This document shows positions 15,880 through 22,530 of a stretch of 64,000 nucleotides of DNA, piece by piece (within the stretch, counting starts at the first letter, position 1; each line of letters opens with the position of its first letter). This DNA is from Haloarcula sp. CBA1129 (GTDB lineage Archaea; Halobacteriota; Halobacteria; Halobacteriales; Haloarculaceae): positions 1,984,001 through 2,048,000 of the forward strand of contig NZ_RKSM01000001.1 in assembly GCF_008729015.1 (NCBI RefSeq). Direction: 5' to 3'. The translations under genes and the position numbers were made by a program. A model generated the notes under the pieces. It did not search any database, had not been told where the DNA came from, and saw nothing but the letters and a program-made list of their open reading frames with translations.

Positions 15880-16086
15880 TCACTCTTTGTTGAAAATGGC
15901 ATCAAATAGTGAAGCCTTGATTGTCGAAGTTGCGAGTAGGACAAGAACGATCCCGAGAATAGGAGCCCATGGATCGCCAAGGCTGCCAATTAGTTGATGA
16001 TTTTGAAGAACCAGATCTACACCGTATACTCCGGAGAATAGACCCGATCCTGCCGATACGCCTTTTTCTAAGTATTTGTCTGCCAT
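15880..16086 (-). CDS. small membrane protein (68 aa)
   Basis: Starts MADKYLEKGVSAGSG. It has one strong span near the C-terminus (about 41-59, WAPILGIVLVLLATSTI) and possibly a weaker Gly-rich one before it. The promoter motif at 16113-16128 is about 34 nt upstream, and the gene ends 6 nt before the PKD protein, so they are cotranscribed. Its place before the spike gene is that of the pleolipovirus internal membrane protein VP3, but it is only half that length, so the equivalence is uncertain. Confidence 0.55.
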   Translation of the reverse strand: MADKYLEKGVSAGSGLFSGVYGVDLVLQNHQLIGSLGDPWAPILGIVLVLLATSTIKASLFDAIFNKE

Positions 16087-16112
16087 AGCACATAAATAAT
16101 TTTAAATTAAAT

Positions 16113-16128
16113 GGTAAATATATTACGC
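16113..16128 (-). promoter_or_regulatory. element-type BRE/TATA promoter motif
   Basis: On the minus strand it reads GCGTAATATATTTACC. The TATA centre is about 34 nt before the ATG at 16086, again a leaderless arrangement, and it would drive the 68-aa membrane gene and the PKD gene after it. Confidence 0.6.
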
Positions 16129-16176
16129 AGATTACAATTTATAATAAATTACTGAGGCAAGATAACGTGAATGTGT

Positions 16177-18708
16177 CTACTCTTCCTGATCTCGAACTGC
16201 GAGGAATAACATTATTATGACGAATACTAAGACGAACACCCCAATTACAACGAGAATATTATTCGATGAAGCACTCCCAGATCCTCCACCTGTATTGTCA
16301 GAACCATCTCCACTTGTGTCGTCAGTAGTGGACTCGGATAGGGTTAAGACGACCTCATATTTATCCTCGTCTACTGTAGCAGTCTTAGTACTGGTTTCAT
16401 AGCCGTCTGATGACGCCTCAAATGTGTACGTGCCATATTCTATATCAGCTAACTTTACAGCAGCACCATTCTCGCTAATCCCGCTCGTGTACGCCGTACC
16501 GTCTTGCGATACTGTGTAGTCGAAGGAATCGAGTTCCGACCCACTGCTATCTTCAACCACAATATCGAATGACTTCATGGGGGTCTCGAACTGAATCGTT
16601 TTCGTGGCAGTCGTATTTTCTGAGATGGTTACTGTACCGAATGAATCTGGTCGGTCAGGATGAGTGATTTCTACATCGTATGTTCCTGTAGGTATATCCG
16701 AGAACGTCGCTACACCGTCAGAACCAGCAGACTGACTCGCTATTTGTTCACCATCCCACAGCCCGACAGTAGCATCACCATCAGCGAGAAGGTCGCCGTT
16801 CCAGTCCTCGACGGTGATCTCAGCACTTCCTGAAATCTGCGATAGAGTGAAACTATTGGAAGTCGTGCTGTTTTCCGAGATCGTGTACGTCTTCGTGACT
16901 GAATCATACCCGCTCTTGGAGACACTTACATCGTAGTCGTACTGGGATTCTACAGTTTCCGTAACTGGTGCAGATGCTCCCGTCACAGAGGCCACCTCTG
17001 TACCGTCTGAAACTCTCGTAACTGTGTAGTCGAAACTACTTAGAGAGTCACCATTAGAGTCCGTCACACCACTGATTTCAAGTGTTCCAGTCGGTGGTTC
17101 ATTGACGGTAAGCGTGTAGGTTGCGTAGTCATATCCACCATTGCCGTCTTCTACTTCTACCTCGTATTTGTACGTTCCACTACTGGATTCAGAGACCGTC
17201 ACAGTTTCTCCAGTGGCCTCGTCGTAGTTACCGTCGCCATCGAGATCCCATGCGTAGGTCAAGCTATCTCCATCGGGATCTGTAGAGGCGGAGGCGTCTA
17301 ATGTTACAGTCGTTCCCGTTTCTACTGTGGACGCATTGTCGCTGTCTTGGAAATCCGCTGTAGGGAAGTAATTCTGGACGGTTAGGTTGTAGGTTTTAGA
17401 CGTTGTACTCGAAGATGGACTGAACGTCTTAGTCTTCTCATCGGTCGAGTAGCCAGTAAATCCCCCTTGTGCCGTCACAGTAACATCGTAGGTGTAACCA
17501 ACCCAGATATCACTCTTAGTGTACGGCATCTGGGCGGCGATTGGATCATCAACCGTAGATCCAGTATCAGTATTCACGACTTCCATATCTGCGTGGCTAA
17601 CGTCGCCTTCTGCACTCGTCGTAGCGTTAACTTCGATTGAACCCATTGTTCGATCAAGACTGTAAGACCGGGTATCAGTCGTTCCTGCTGTGTTCGTCAC
17701 TGGACCGACCACTACGTTGTCGTAATTCGGATTCTGGACGTTGAACGAGTAATCCTCACCACTTGCGTACCCACTAAACGTAACGGAGTTATCGGCGTCC
17801 GAGTCCGACATCGTTTTCGTCCCTACAACTGTTGTAGATCCGTTAGAGTCCGTCTGAGTAAGCTCTATAGTCGTATCGCCCTTCGGGGTATCTCCAGAAG
17901 TATAGTCGGAGAGTGAGAGCTTCATGGAGCCTGTTTCATTAACCGTCAGGGTGTACGTTGCCGTATCAGTACCTCCATTGCCATCACTCACCTGAACCGA
18001 GTAGTTGTATGTCCCAGCTGAAGACTCAGAGACCGTGATCGAGCTACCACCAGACTCGTCTCCATAGGTTCCATCATTATTGGTGTCCCATGCGTAGGTC
18101 AGGCTATCTCCATCAGGATCACTACTGGCCGAAGCGTCGATGGTAACAGAAGTGTCAGTCGTTACCGTAGAGGCGTTATCTGAATCTTGGAAATCCGCCG
18201 TAGGTGCAGAGTTAGTGGAAGACGAGACGAGTTCGAGCGAATCCAGAGTACTTGACTCTGCTGTATCATTACTATCGCCATGAGGCATATCCACTTCAAC
18301 ATAGATATCGGATGTGCCTGTCCACGTGATAGAGCCAGAGAGATTGCTGTAAATCCCTATCTCTTTAGACGTGATTACAGTATCGTCAGAAGCGTCATAT
18401 ACCGTTATAGTAGTCGCAGTCTCTACTTGGTCGAATGTATAGGAGAGTTCTTGACCAGACTCAGGGCCTACAGATACCGTTTGAGACGTGTATGTAGCAC
18501 CAGTCATAGTGCCAGTGTCTTCAACCAGTTCTATTCCAGTAGAAGTGTAATTCACCGTCCCAGAGGTAGATGAAGCGTTGTTTTCGAATTCTGTTCCTGT
18601 GTCCCATGTGAACACTGTAGTCGCAGCAGCAACAGGTGCAACCATCACCACGGCGGCGAGGATGAGAGCTGCACCTATTGTGGCATATTTCGTTTTGCTA
18701 TATTTCAT
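16177..18708 (-). CDS. large multi-domain PKD surface protein with C-terminal anchor (843 aa)
   Basis: A signal peptide (about 1-29) is followed by the same N-terminal module as the 286-aa protein (ITVYDASDDTVITSKEI). There are two PKD domains (about 170-258 and 460-545, each with ASAS-DPDGDSLTYAWD and SDGNGG or EDGNGG). Between and after them are carboxypeptidase-regulatory/PEGA-like beta sandwiches (SYSLDRTMGSIEVNATT, GTYDVEITHPDRPDS, YGTYTFEASSDGYETS). It ends in a Gly/Ser linker and a span (NILVVIGVFVLVFVIIMLFL). It has its own promoter at 18739-18754. Probably an extended fibre or adhesin on the virion or host surface. Confidence 0.7.
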   Translation of the reverse strand: MKYSKTKYATIGAALILAAVVMVAPVAAATTVFTWDTGTEFENNASSTSGTVNYTSTGIELVEDTGTMTGATYTSQTVSVGPESGQELSYTFDQVETATTITVYDASDDTVITSKEIGIYSNLSGSITWTGTSDIYVEVDMPHGDSNDTAESSTLDSLELVSSSTNSAPTADFQDSDNASTVTTDTSVTIDASASSDPDGDSLTYAWDTNNDGTYGDESGGSSITVSESSAGTYNYSVQVSDGNGGTDTATYTLTVNETGSMKLSLSDYTSGDTPKGDTTIELTQTDSNGSTTVVGTKTMSDSDADNSVTFSGYASGEDYSFNVQNPNYDNVVVGPVTNTAGTTDTRSYSLDRTMGSIEVNATTSAEGDVSHADMEVVNTDTGSTVDDPIAAQMPYTKSDIWVGYTYDVTVTAQGGFTGYSTDEKTKTFSPSSSTTSKTYNLTVQNYFPTADFQDSDNASTVETGTTVTLDASASTDPDGDSLTYAWDLDGDGNYDEATGETVTVSESSSGTYKYEVEVEDGNGGYDYATYTLTVNEPPTGTLEISGVTDSNGDSLSSFDYTVTRVSDGTEVASVTGASAPVTETVESQYDYDVSVSKSGYDSVTKTYTISENSTTSNSFTLSQISGSAEITVEDWNGDLLADGDATVGLWDGEQIASQSAGSDGVATFSDIPTGTYDVEITHPDRPDSFGTVTISENTTATKTIQFETPMKSFDIVVEDSSGSELDSFDYTVSQDGTAYTSGISENGAAVKLADIEYGTYTFEASSDGYETSTKTATVDEDKYEVVLTLSESTTDDTSGDGSDNTGGGSGSASSNNILVVIGVFVLVFVIIMLFLAVRDQEE

Positions 18709-18738
18709 TTTATATACATATAAAAATTCTTATAGTGT

Positions 18739-18754
18739 TCTAAATATATTGCGG
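18739..18754 (-). promoter_or_regulatory. element-type BRE/TATA promoter motif
   Basis: On the minus strand it reads CCGCAATATATTTAGA, TATA centre about 38 nt before the ATG at 18708. It lies in the divergent gap facing the plus-strand gene at 18824. Confidence 0.55.
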
Positions 18755-18823
18755 AAGATAATACTGTGGAATTTTTCCAAATGACTCCTAAGCTTGAAGG
18801 TTATTCTCTCTCACATATGGACT

Positions 18824-19186
18824 ATGATTAGCCGAATTCGAGGTACATGGGGTAAAGTGACCAACCTCTTCAGCTGGTGGCGTCGAGGAAACTCGAAACA
18901 ACATCCCACCAATGGCCAGTGGGTGAGCGGAAGGATGGAGGTTGCTCAGACACTCTTCCTACGAGGATCATCCGCCCTCTACTCCCTTCTCCATACCGTC
19001 CTGTTCGGGATCTACGCCATCCTTTCAGAGTTCGTCATCGGTGTCCTCAGTGACCTCTGGCACTCGGATCGACGGCACACGAGAAACTTCGTGGTATGGG
19101 TCGGCTCCGGTATAGCGACGATCCTCAGAGGAATAGGGAAAGGACTCGCCAAGATCGGCAAGGTAGCATACGACTCGCTGAAATAA
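18824..19186 (+). CDS. basic membrane-associated protein (120 aa)
   Basis: ATG at 18824 (MISRIRGTWGKVTNLFSWWR); an in-frame TTG 30 nt earlier is less likely. The product is basic and Trp-rich at the N-terminus, unusual for a haloarchaeal protein. It has a hydrophobic middle (about 50-75, YSLLHTVLFGIYAILSEFVI) and an amphipathic C-terminus. It is the only plus-strand gene inside the structural block and is convergent with the OB-fold gene. A membrane-active role such as release is possible; nothing proves it. Confidence 0.55.
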   Translation: MISRIRGTWGKVTNLFSWWRRGNSKQHPTNGQWVSGRMEVAQTLFLRGSSALYSLLHTVLFGIYAILSEFVIGVLSDLWHSDRRHTRNFVVWVGSGIATILRGIGKGLAKIGKVAYDSLK

Positions 19187-19218
19187 TCACGTAACGACCG
19201 CAAGAAAATCAGTACCGC

Positions 19219-19851
19219 TTAAGAAACAGACGTTGGCGTGAAGGCATCTAAGCCCTCTTGCTCGTCATCATCCGAAGCATCGTTCGTATCACGGTCAAAA
19301 TCATCTTCAACCGCCTTCTCTGCGTCTCTACAGTACTCAGATATCCTCTCCGCAGTCATTGACTCATCGAGAATACAGATATCAGAGTAACCAGCCACAG
19401 AGAGGTACTTTTCGCCTTTGAATGAAGACAGGCCTACAGCAGAGACATACACTCTGTCGCCTTCCTCAGCGTCGATCTCGTTGTTCCAAAGGACCAGTTC
19501 GATTTCATCCTCAAATCCATCCTCATGTTGTAGCGTCGAGATGACGTATTTCTCCGAGATCTTATTCGTCTCAGCGTCTACCTTCTCATCTATTCGCACC
19601 ACCGTAGCGAAGTTGTCTCCTCCAGCTGAGGCAGGCTGAGATGCTACCCACCATGTCTTTCTATTATTGTCCCAGTCAATTGCGTCCTCTGCCCCATACG
19701 AGACTGGTTTTGGAACACTCGTGCATTTTACCATTGCTCCTTCGACCTCTACCTCTAATTCGAAGTCGAGATCGTCTATCTCAACGGAATACCGGGCACA
19801 CTCCCTCTTTCTGTACGTCCATTCTTTCTCCTGAGTTAGATCCACACTCAT
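19219..19851 (-). CDS. OB-fold, SSB/RPA-like protein (210 aa)
   Basis: The ATG at 19851 (MSVDLTQEKEWTYRKREC) is preferred to a start 18 nt upstream. The central region reads like an RPA-type OB fold: KYVISTLQ, ELVLWNNEIDAEEGDRVYV and LSSFKGEKYLSVAGYSD, i.e. the W-N...GD-x-V...F-x-G...LSV pattern. The C-terminal tail is very acidic, as in single-strand binding proteins. Likely binds viral ssDNA during replication. The family call rests on pattern only. A copy of the promoter motif lies too close to the ATG (19853-19869) to serve as its normal promoter. Confidence 0.5.
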   Translation of the reverse strand: MSVDLTQEKEWTYRKRECARYSVEIDDLDFELEVEVEGAMVKCTSVPKPVSYGAEDAIDWDNNRKTWWVASQPASAGGDNFATVVRIDEKVDAETNKISEKYVISTLQHEDGFEDEIELVLWNNEIDAEEGDRVYVSAVGLSSFKGEKYLSVAGYSDICILDESMTAERISEYCRDAEKAVEDDFDRDTNDASDDDEQEGLDAFTPTSVS

Positions 19852-19937
19852 ATCTAAATATATTGTCACTTACCCTTTATTAGTGTTAGGGTGTTTTGAC
19901 CACATTTGACTACGAACTCAGCAAATAAGATTACAAA

Positions 19938-19954
19938 CGCCGAAATATCTTTAC
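19938..19954 (+). promoter_or_regulatory. element-type BRE/TATA promoter motif, plus strand
   Basis: Reads CGCCGAAATATCTTTAC with the TATA centre about 31 nt before the ATG at 19979. It is the only copy on the plus strand and would drive the winged-helix regulator gene as a leaderless transcript. Confidence 0.5.
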
Positions 19955-19978
19955 TATATTATCCTCATAGACACGCAT

Positions 19979-20173
19979 ATGGTATCAAGTAAACGAGATT
20001 TAGTTTGGATTGAATTGATGCGATATGACCAACGAGCGTGGACAGTTCAGCAAATGCAAGAGAGGATTGAACAAGACGTACACGAGAGTACGGTGAGACG
20101 TGTGTTCAAGTCAGCAGTTGAATCGGGTTTGATGAGTCATGAGAAGCACGGGAAGATCTACTACCTGAATTGA
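19979..20173 (+). CDS. small winged-helix DNA-binding protein (64 aa)
   Basis: Starts MVSSKRDLVWIELMRYDQRA. Helices RAWTVQQMQERIEQ and HESTVRRVFKSAVESGLMS form a helix-turn-helix, and HEKHGKIYYLN a short wing. The size fits a viral/plasmid regulator. It is divergent from the OB-fold gene and uses the element-type promoter, so it may control the element's own expression (lysogeny-type switch); that is inference. Confidence 0.65.
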   Translation: MVSSKRDLVWIELMRYDQRAWTVQQMQERIEQDVHESTVRRVFKSAVESGLMSHEKHGKIYYLN

Positions 20174-20308
20174 CTGAGACGCTTTCTAAGCGACTTCCTT
20201 TCTGAAGACAATGGAATACTCACAGAACATTGGTTAGTCTGTTCTGGACACCAATACGTGCCCGCATATAGCTCAAAAGAAGTAGTCAAGCAACGTGTGT
20301 GATGTGAG

Positions 20309-20393
20309 TGAGAGTGAGAGGACTCGAACCTCCGTAGGACTGAACCAGTTGATCTTAAGTCAACCTCCTTTGACCAAGCTCGGACACACTCTC
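20309..20393 (-). tRNA. tRNA-Leu (anticodon UAA)
   Basis: An 85-nt class II tRNA reads on the minus strand. The acceptor stem GAGAGTG/CACTCTC is perfectly paired, with discriminator A. The D arm is UCCGAGCUUGGUCAAAGGA, the anticodon arm GTTGA-CTTAAGA-TCAAC, there is a long variable arm, and the T arm is GGAGG-TTCGAGT-CCTCT. No CCA is encoded. It decodes UUA (and UUG by wobble). It is much less GC-rich than normal haloarchaeal tRNAs, so it is probably carried by the element. Confidence 0.9.
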
Positions 20394-20526
20394 TGGTGGC
20401 ATTCGCCCTATTCAGGCTAATAGCCCTATTGAAAGTCCCCTAACAGCATACACAGAGGCTTCACGGGTTCTATTTGGGTCCTCACAACAGTTTTTATTTG
20501 ATTCCTGTTGTTCCATCGACCCCAAA

Positions 20527-20611
20527 TGAGAATGGAAGGATTCGAACCTCCGTAAAGGCCTCAGCCAGCTGGTCCTAAGCCAGCTCCCTTTGACCACTCG
20601 GGCACACTCTC
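20527..20611 (-). tRNA. tRNA-Leu (anticodon UAG)
   Basis: An 85-nt class II tRNA with the same acceptor 5' strand GAGAGTG (paired to CATTCTC with one G-U), discriminator A, anticodon arm GCTGG-CTTAGGA-CCAGC and T arm GGAGG-TTCGAAT-CCTTC. It decodes CUA and other CUN codons. It clearly shares ancestry with the UAA tRNA 134 nt away. No encoded CCA. Confidence 0.9.
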
Positions 20612-20709
20612 AAATAAAGCGAGGCAACGTTCCCAGCTCATTCAATAGTAGTATCAACAATCCTAAAGATGTACCGCCAGTCAACCCGATATTTGATGAG
20701 AGAAGGAAT

Positions 20710-20949
20710 TTAGATATCTTCACTTAGATACTGAACCTCGTCTATCAACGATACCTGATCGCAGTCCTCGTAGAGAGCTGATTCAATAATCGACGGAGAA
20801 GCTACCCAGACCGGGGTATAGTCGTACTCGCCCGTATCCATATTCTGTACTCTCACGATCTCCTCACCAGTCAATTCTTCATGAGCTTGGATCAGCCGTT
20901 CTCGTTTCTCGTCCACGTCGTCGATGACCCGCTCGAAGAATTCAGACAT
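20710..20949 (-). CDS. hypothetical acidic protein next to the IS (79 aa)
   Basis: Starts MSEFFERVIDDVDEKRERLI, with a helical first third and then a beta-rich part (IVRVQNMDTGEYDYTPVWVA). Not recognised. The AT-richer composition groups it with the element. The start codon lies only a few bases from the presumed end of the IS5-type element, so its native promoter has probably been displaced and the gene may be silent or driven from the IS. Confidence 0.5.
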   Translation of the reverse strand: MSEFFERVIDDVDEKRERLIQAHEELTGEEIVRVQNMDTGEYDYTPVWVASPSIIESALYEDCDQVSLIDEVQYLSEDI

Positions 20950-20983
20950 CCGGCCGTGGTGAATCAGCAGACGTAGCTTGATT

Positions 20984-21811
20984 TCACGGTTTCAGAGACT
21001 GCTTGATGTTGTGAACGACACACATCAAGACGAGTTCACGAAATTCGCCGTACCAAGTTCGCGCACGCACGGTGTCGCCGAGCGTGCGCTTAATCGTGGA
21101 GAAAACGGTCTCACACATCGCTCGTTGGCGGTATTGAGGTCCATCGATCCGCGCGTTATGCGCGTGATCGATGGGCTGGAACTCACGATGTTTGATCAAC
21201 GGTCTTACGCCCTCTTCGCGGAGTTTTTCGCGTAAATCCATCCAGTCATAGCCTTTGTCCGCAGCGAGGCTGGCGAGGTCGCCCGCGTTGCGTCGGGCGA
21301 CCTGCCAGCCGAGCTGTGTGTCGTGGCGTTTCTCAGTCGTACAGTGAACGTCTAGAATCGCTTGGCTTTCTGTGTCGACGAGAGCTGTCGCTTTGAGCGT
21401 CTGAACCCGGTAATTCGTCCGCCGACAGTAGTGTTTGCTAGCGTTTTCGCGGTCGAAAAACGTCGCATCGATAGCGGCGTGATCGCTTGGCTCGTGCAGC
21501 TGCGCCGACAGGCGCAGCAGCACTCGCCAGAGTTCGGTTTTGATTCTGTCAAACCACTTGACTAGCGTGGAGTGATCGGGGAGATCGGCCGCGTCAAGGC
21601 CGATCTTCCCAAGTATTTGTGGCATCTCGCTCAGCAAATCAAGTGCTTCTCGGTAGGACTTTCCTAGGTAAACCCGCAGACAGTGCAGCGACACCACCGC
21701 ATACTCGGCGAAGCCGCCACCCCCTTCGGGGGCGGCGACTTCGCCTCGCTCACCAACAGCATTTTTAGCTAACTGAACGACATTGCTCGTGAAGCGGGAA
21801 ATTTTCGACAT
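20984..21811 (-). CDS. IS5-family transposase (275 aa)
   Basis: Full-length DDE transposase. Catalytic residues can be read in HAAIDATFFDRE (first Asp), LAADKGYDWMDL (second Asp) and RAMCETVFSTIKRTLG (Glu, with the Y/R-x3-E-x6-K-like pattern). It starts MSKISRFTSNVVQLAKNA. The frame is intact, so the copy may be active. The start codon lies in the loop of a long inverted repeat. Similar transposases are common in haloarchaea. Confidence 0.9.
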   Translation of the reverse strand: MSKISRFTSNVVQLAKNAVGERGEVAAPEGGGGFAEYAVVSLHCLRVYLGKSYREALDLLSEMPQILGKIGLDAADLPDHSTLVKWFDRIKTELWRVLLRLSAQLHEPSDHAAIDATFFDRENASKHYCRRTNYRVQTLKATALVDTESQAILDVHCTTEKRHDTQLGWQVARRNAGDLASLAADKGYDWMDLREKLREEGVRPLIKHREFQPIDHAHNARIDGPQYRQRAMCETVFSTIKRTLGDTVRARTWYGEFRELVLMCVVHNIKQSLKP

Positions 21812-21835
21812 GAACCATCGGCGGTTTCCCGCTTC
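21791..21835. repeat. 11-bp inverted repeat around the transposase start codon
   Basis: GAAGCGGGAAA (21791-21801) pairs perfectly with TTTCCCGCTTC (21825-21835), leaving a 23-nt loop that holds the transposase ATG (21809-21811). In the mRNA this would form a stable hairpin with the start codon in its loop. Such structures are known to limit transposase translation from read-through transcripts in other IS elements. Confidence 0.6.
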
Positions 21836-21847
21836 ATTCCACTAGTT

Positions 21848-22408
21848 CTAACGGTCGAAGTCGACGCTTTCCAGCGATTCACCAGAGCCTTCCATCCGGT
21901 CGCGCTGGACGCGGAGGTCGTGTTCGCGCTCGGCCTTCTGCAGTGCCGCCTGAACGTGCGTCGCGTACATCCGGGCGAGTCGAACCGTTTCGCCGTCAAA
22001 CGTAACGGGGGTAAGCGAGCCGATGTTGATGACACCGTACTCAGCAAGTGGCAGGATAATCTCGCTGCTGACGGGCGAGTTCTCGTTGTACTGGCGCTGC
22101 TCATCGTTGAGTTCGGAGTACGTCCGAACTTCGTCTTGCTCGAACGCCTCCCACGAGAGGCTGTTGCCGGGTCGGTAGGTAACCGGCCAGTCGAATACCT
22201 CGTCCGCCCGCTCCGTCGACGCCGCCAACTGCAGTTCCGAAGCGTCGCTGTCGTACAGCCACAGCGCTCCGAGTGGCACGTCGAACACAGACGAGATACC
22301 CGACATTGCGATCTCGCAGATCTCACGCTCAGACTCCGCAGTCATCAACTGCTGTGTGACGGCCTCGAACGAATCGAGGTCGAATGCGACTGTTAACTCC
22401 CCACCCAT
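21848..22408 (-). CDS. GAF-domain sensor protein (186 aa)
   Basis: The ATG at 22408 (MGGELTVAFDLDSFEAVTQQ) is chosen because a TATA box (TTTATATA, about 22432-22441) lies about 30 nt upstream; longer frames would overlap the opposite gene. One GAF domain (about 20-165) reads FDVPLGALWLYDSDASELQL and SSEIILPLAEYGVINIGS. A short charged helix ends it. In haloarchaea GAF domains usually precede an output domain (kinase or HTH); none is present here. The stop is within a few bases of the IS, so a loss of the C-terminal part is possible, but the end looks natural. Confidence 0.7.
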   Translation of the reverse strand: MGGELTVAFDLDSFEAVTQQLMTAESEREICEIAMSGISSVFDVPLGALWLYDSDASELQLAASTERADEVFDWPVTYRPGNSLSWEAFEQDEVRTYSELNDEQRQYNENSPVSSEIILPLAEYGVINIGSLTPVTFDGETVRLARMYATHVQAALQKAEREHDLRVQRDRMEGSGESLESVDFDR

Positions 22409-22530
22409 CCCGTATAATTCATGCAACAGTGTATATAAATCTCGGTGGTCTCGTATCAGTGATACGTGCGTGACGTCGCCGCCCCGCCAATGTCGCGGGA
22501 CCTTTGTATCCACAGCCCTCAGAAAGCGGT

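Larger units (their letters stand above)
20953..21843 (-). mobile_element. IS5-type insertion sequence (ends approximate)
   Basis: An intact transposase gene is flanked by short non-coding ends. It lies at the sharp change from AT-rich element DNA to GC-rich host DNA. I could not find convincing terminal inverted repeats or a target duplication by eye (the best is a weak GTGAATCAGC versus GTGGAATGAAGC match), so the limits given are estimates from the flanking genes. Confidence 0.6.

Noticed and set aside
19853-19869. Promoter-motif copy directly before the OB-fold gene
   Set aside because: It resembles the shared motif, but its TATA centre is only about 9 nt from the ATG at 19851, too close for a normal archaeal promoter of that gene. 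Not listed as a functional promoter.
20309-20393. tRNA-Leu 3' end as the attachment site of the element
   Set aside because: The position and orientation would fit, but the second copy of the att sequence would lie left of the window, and the tRNA itself looks element-derived. Not supportable here.
20940-21850. Terminal inverted repeats of the IS
   Set aside because: Only a weak match (about 8 of 14 positions) was found between the two ends, so I do not report exact IS ends or a target duplication.
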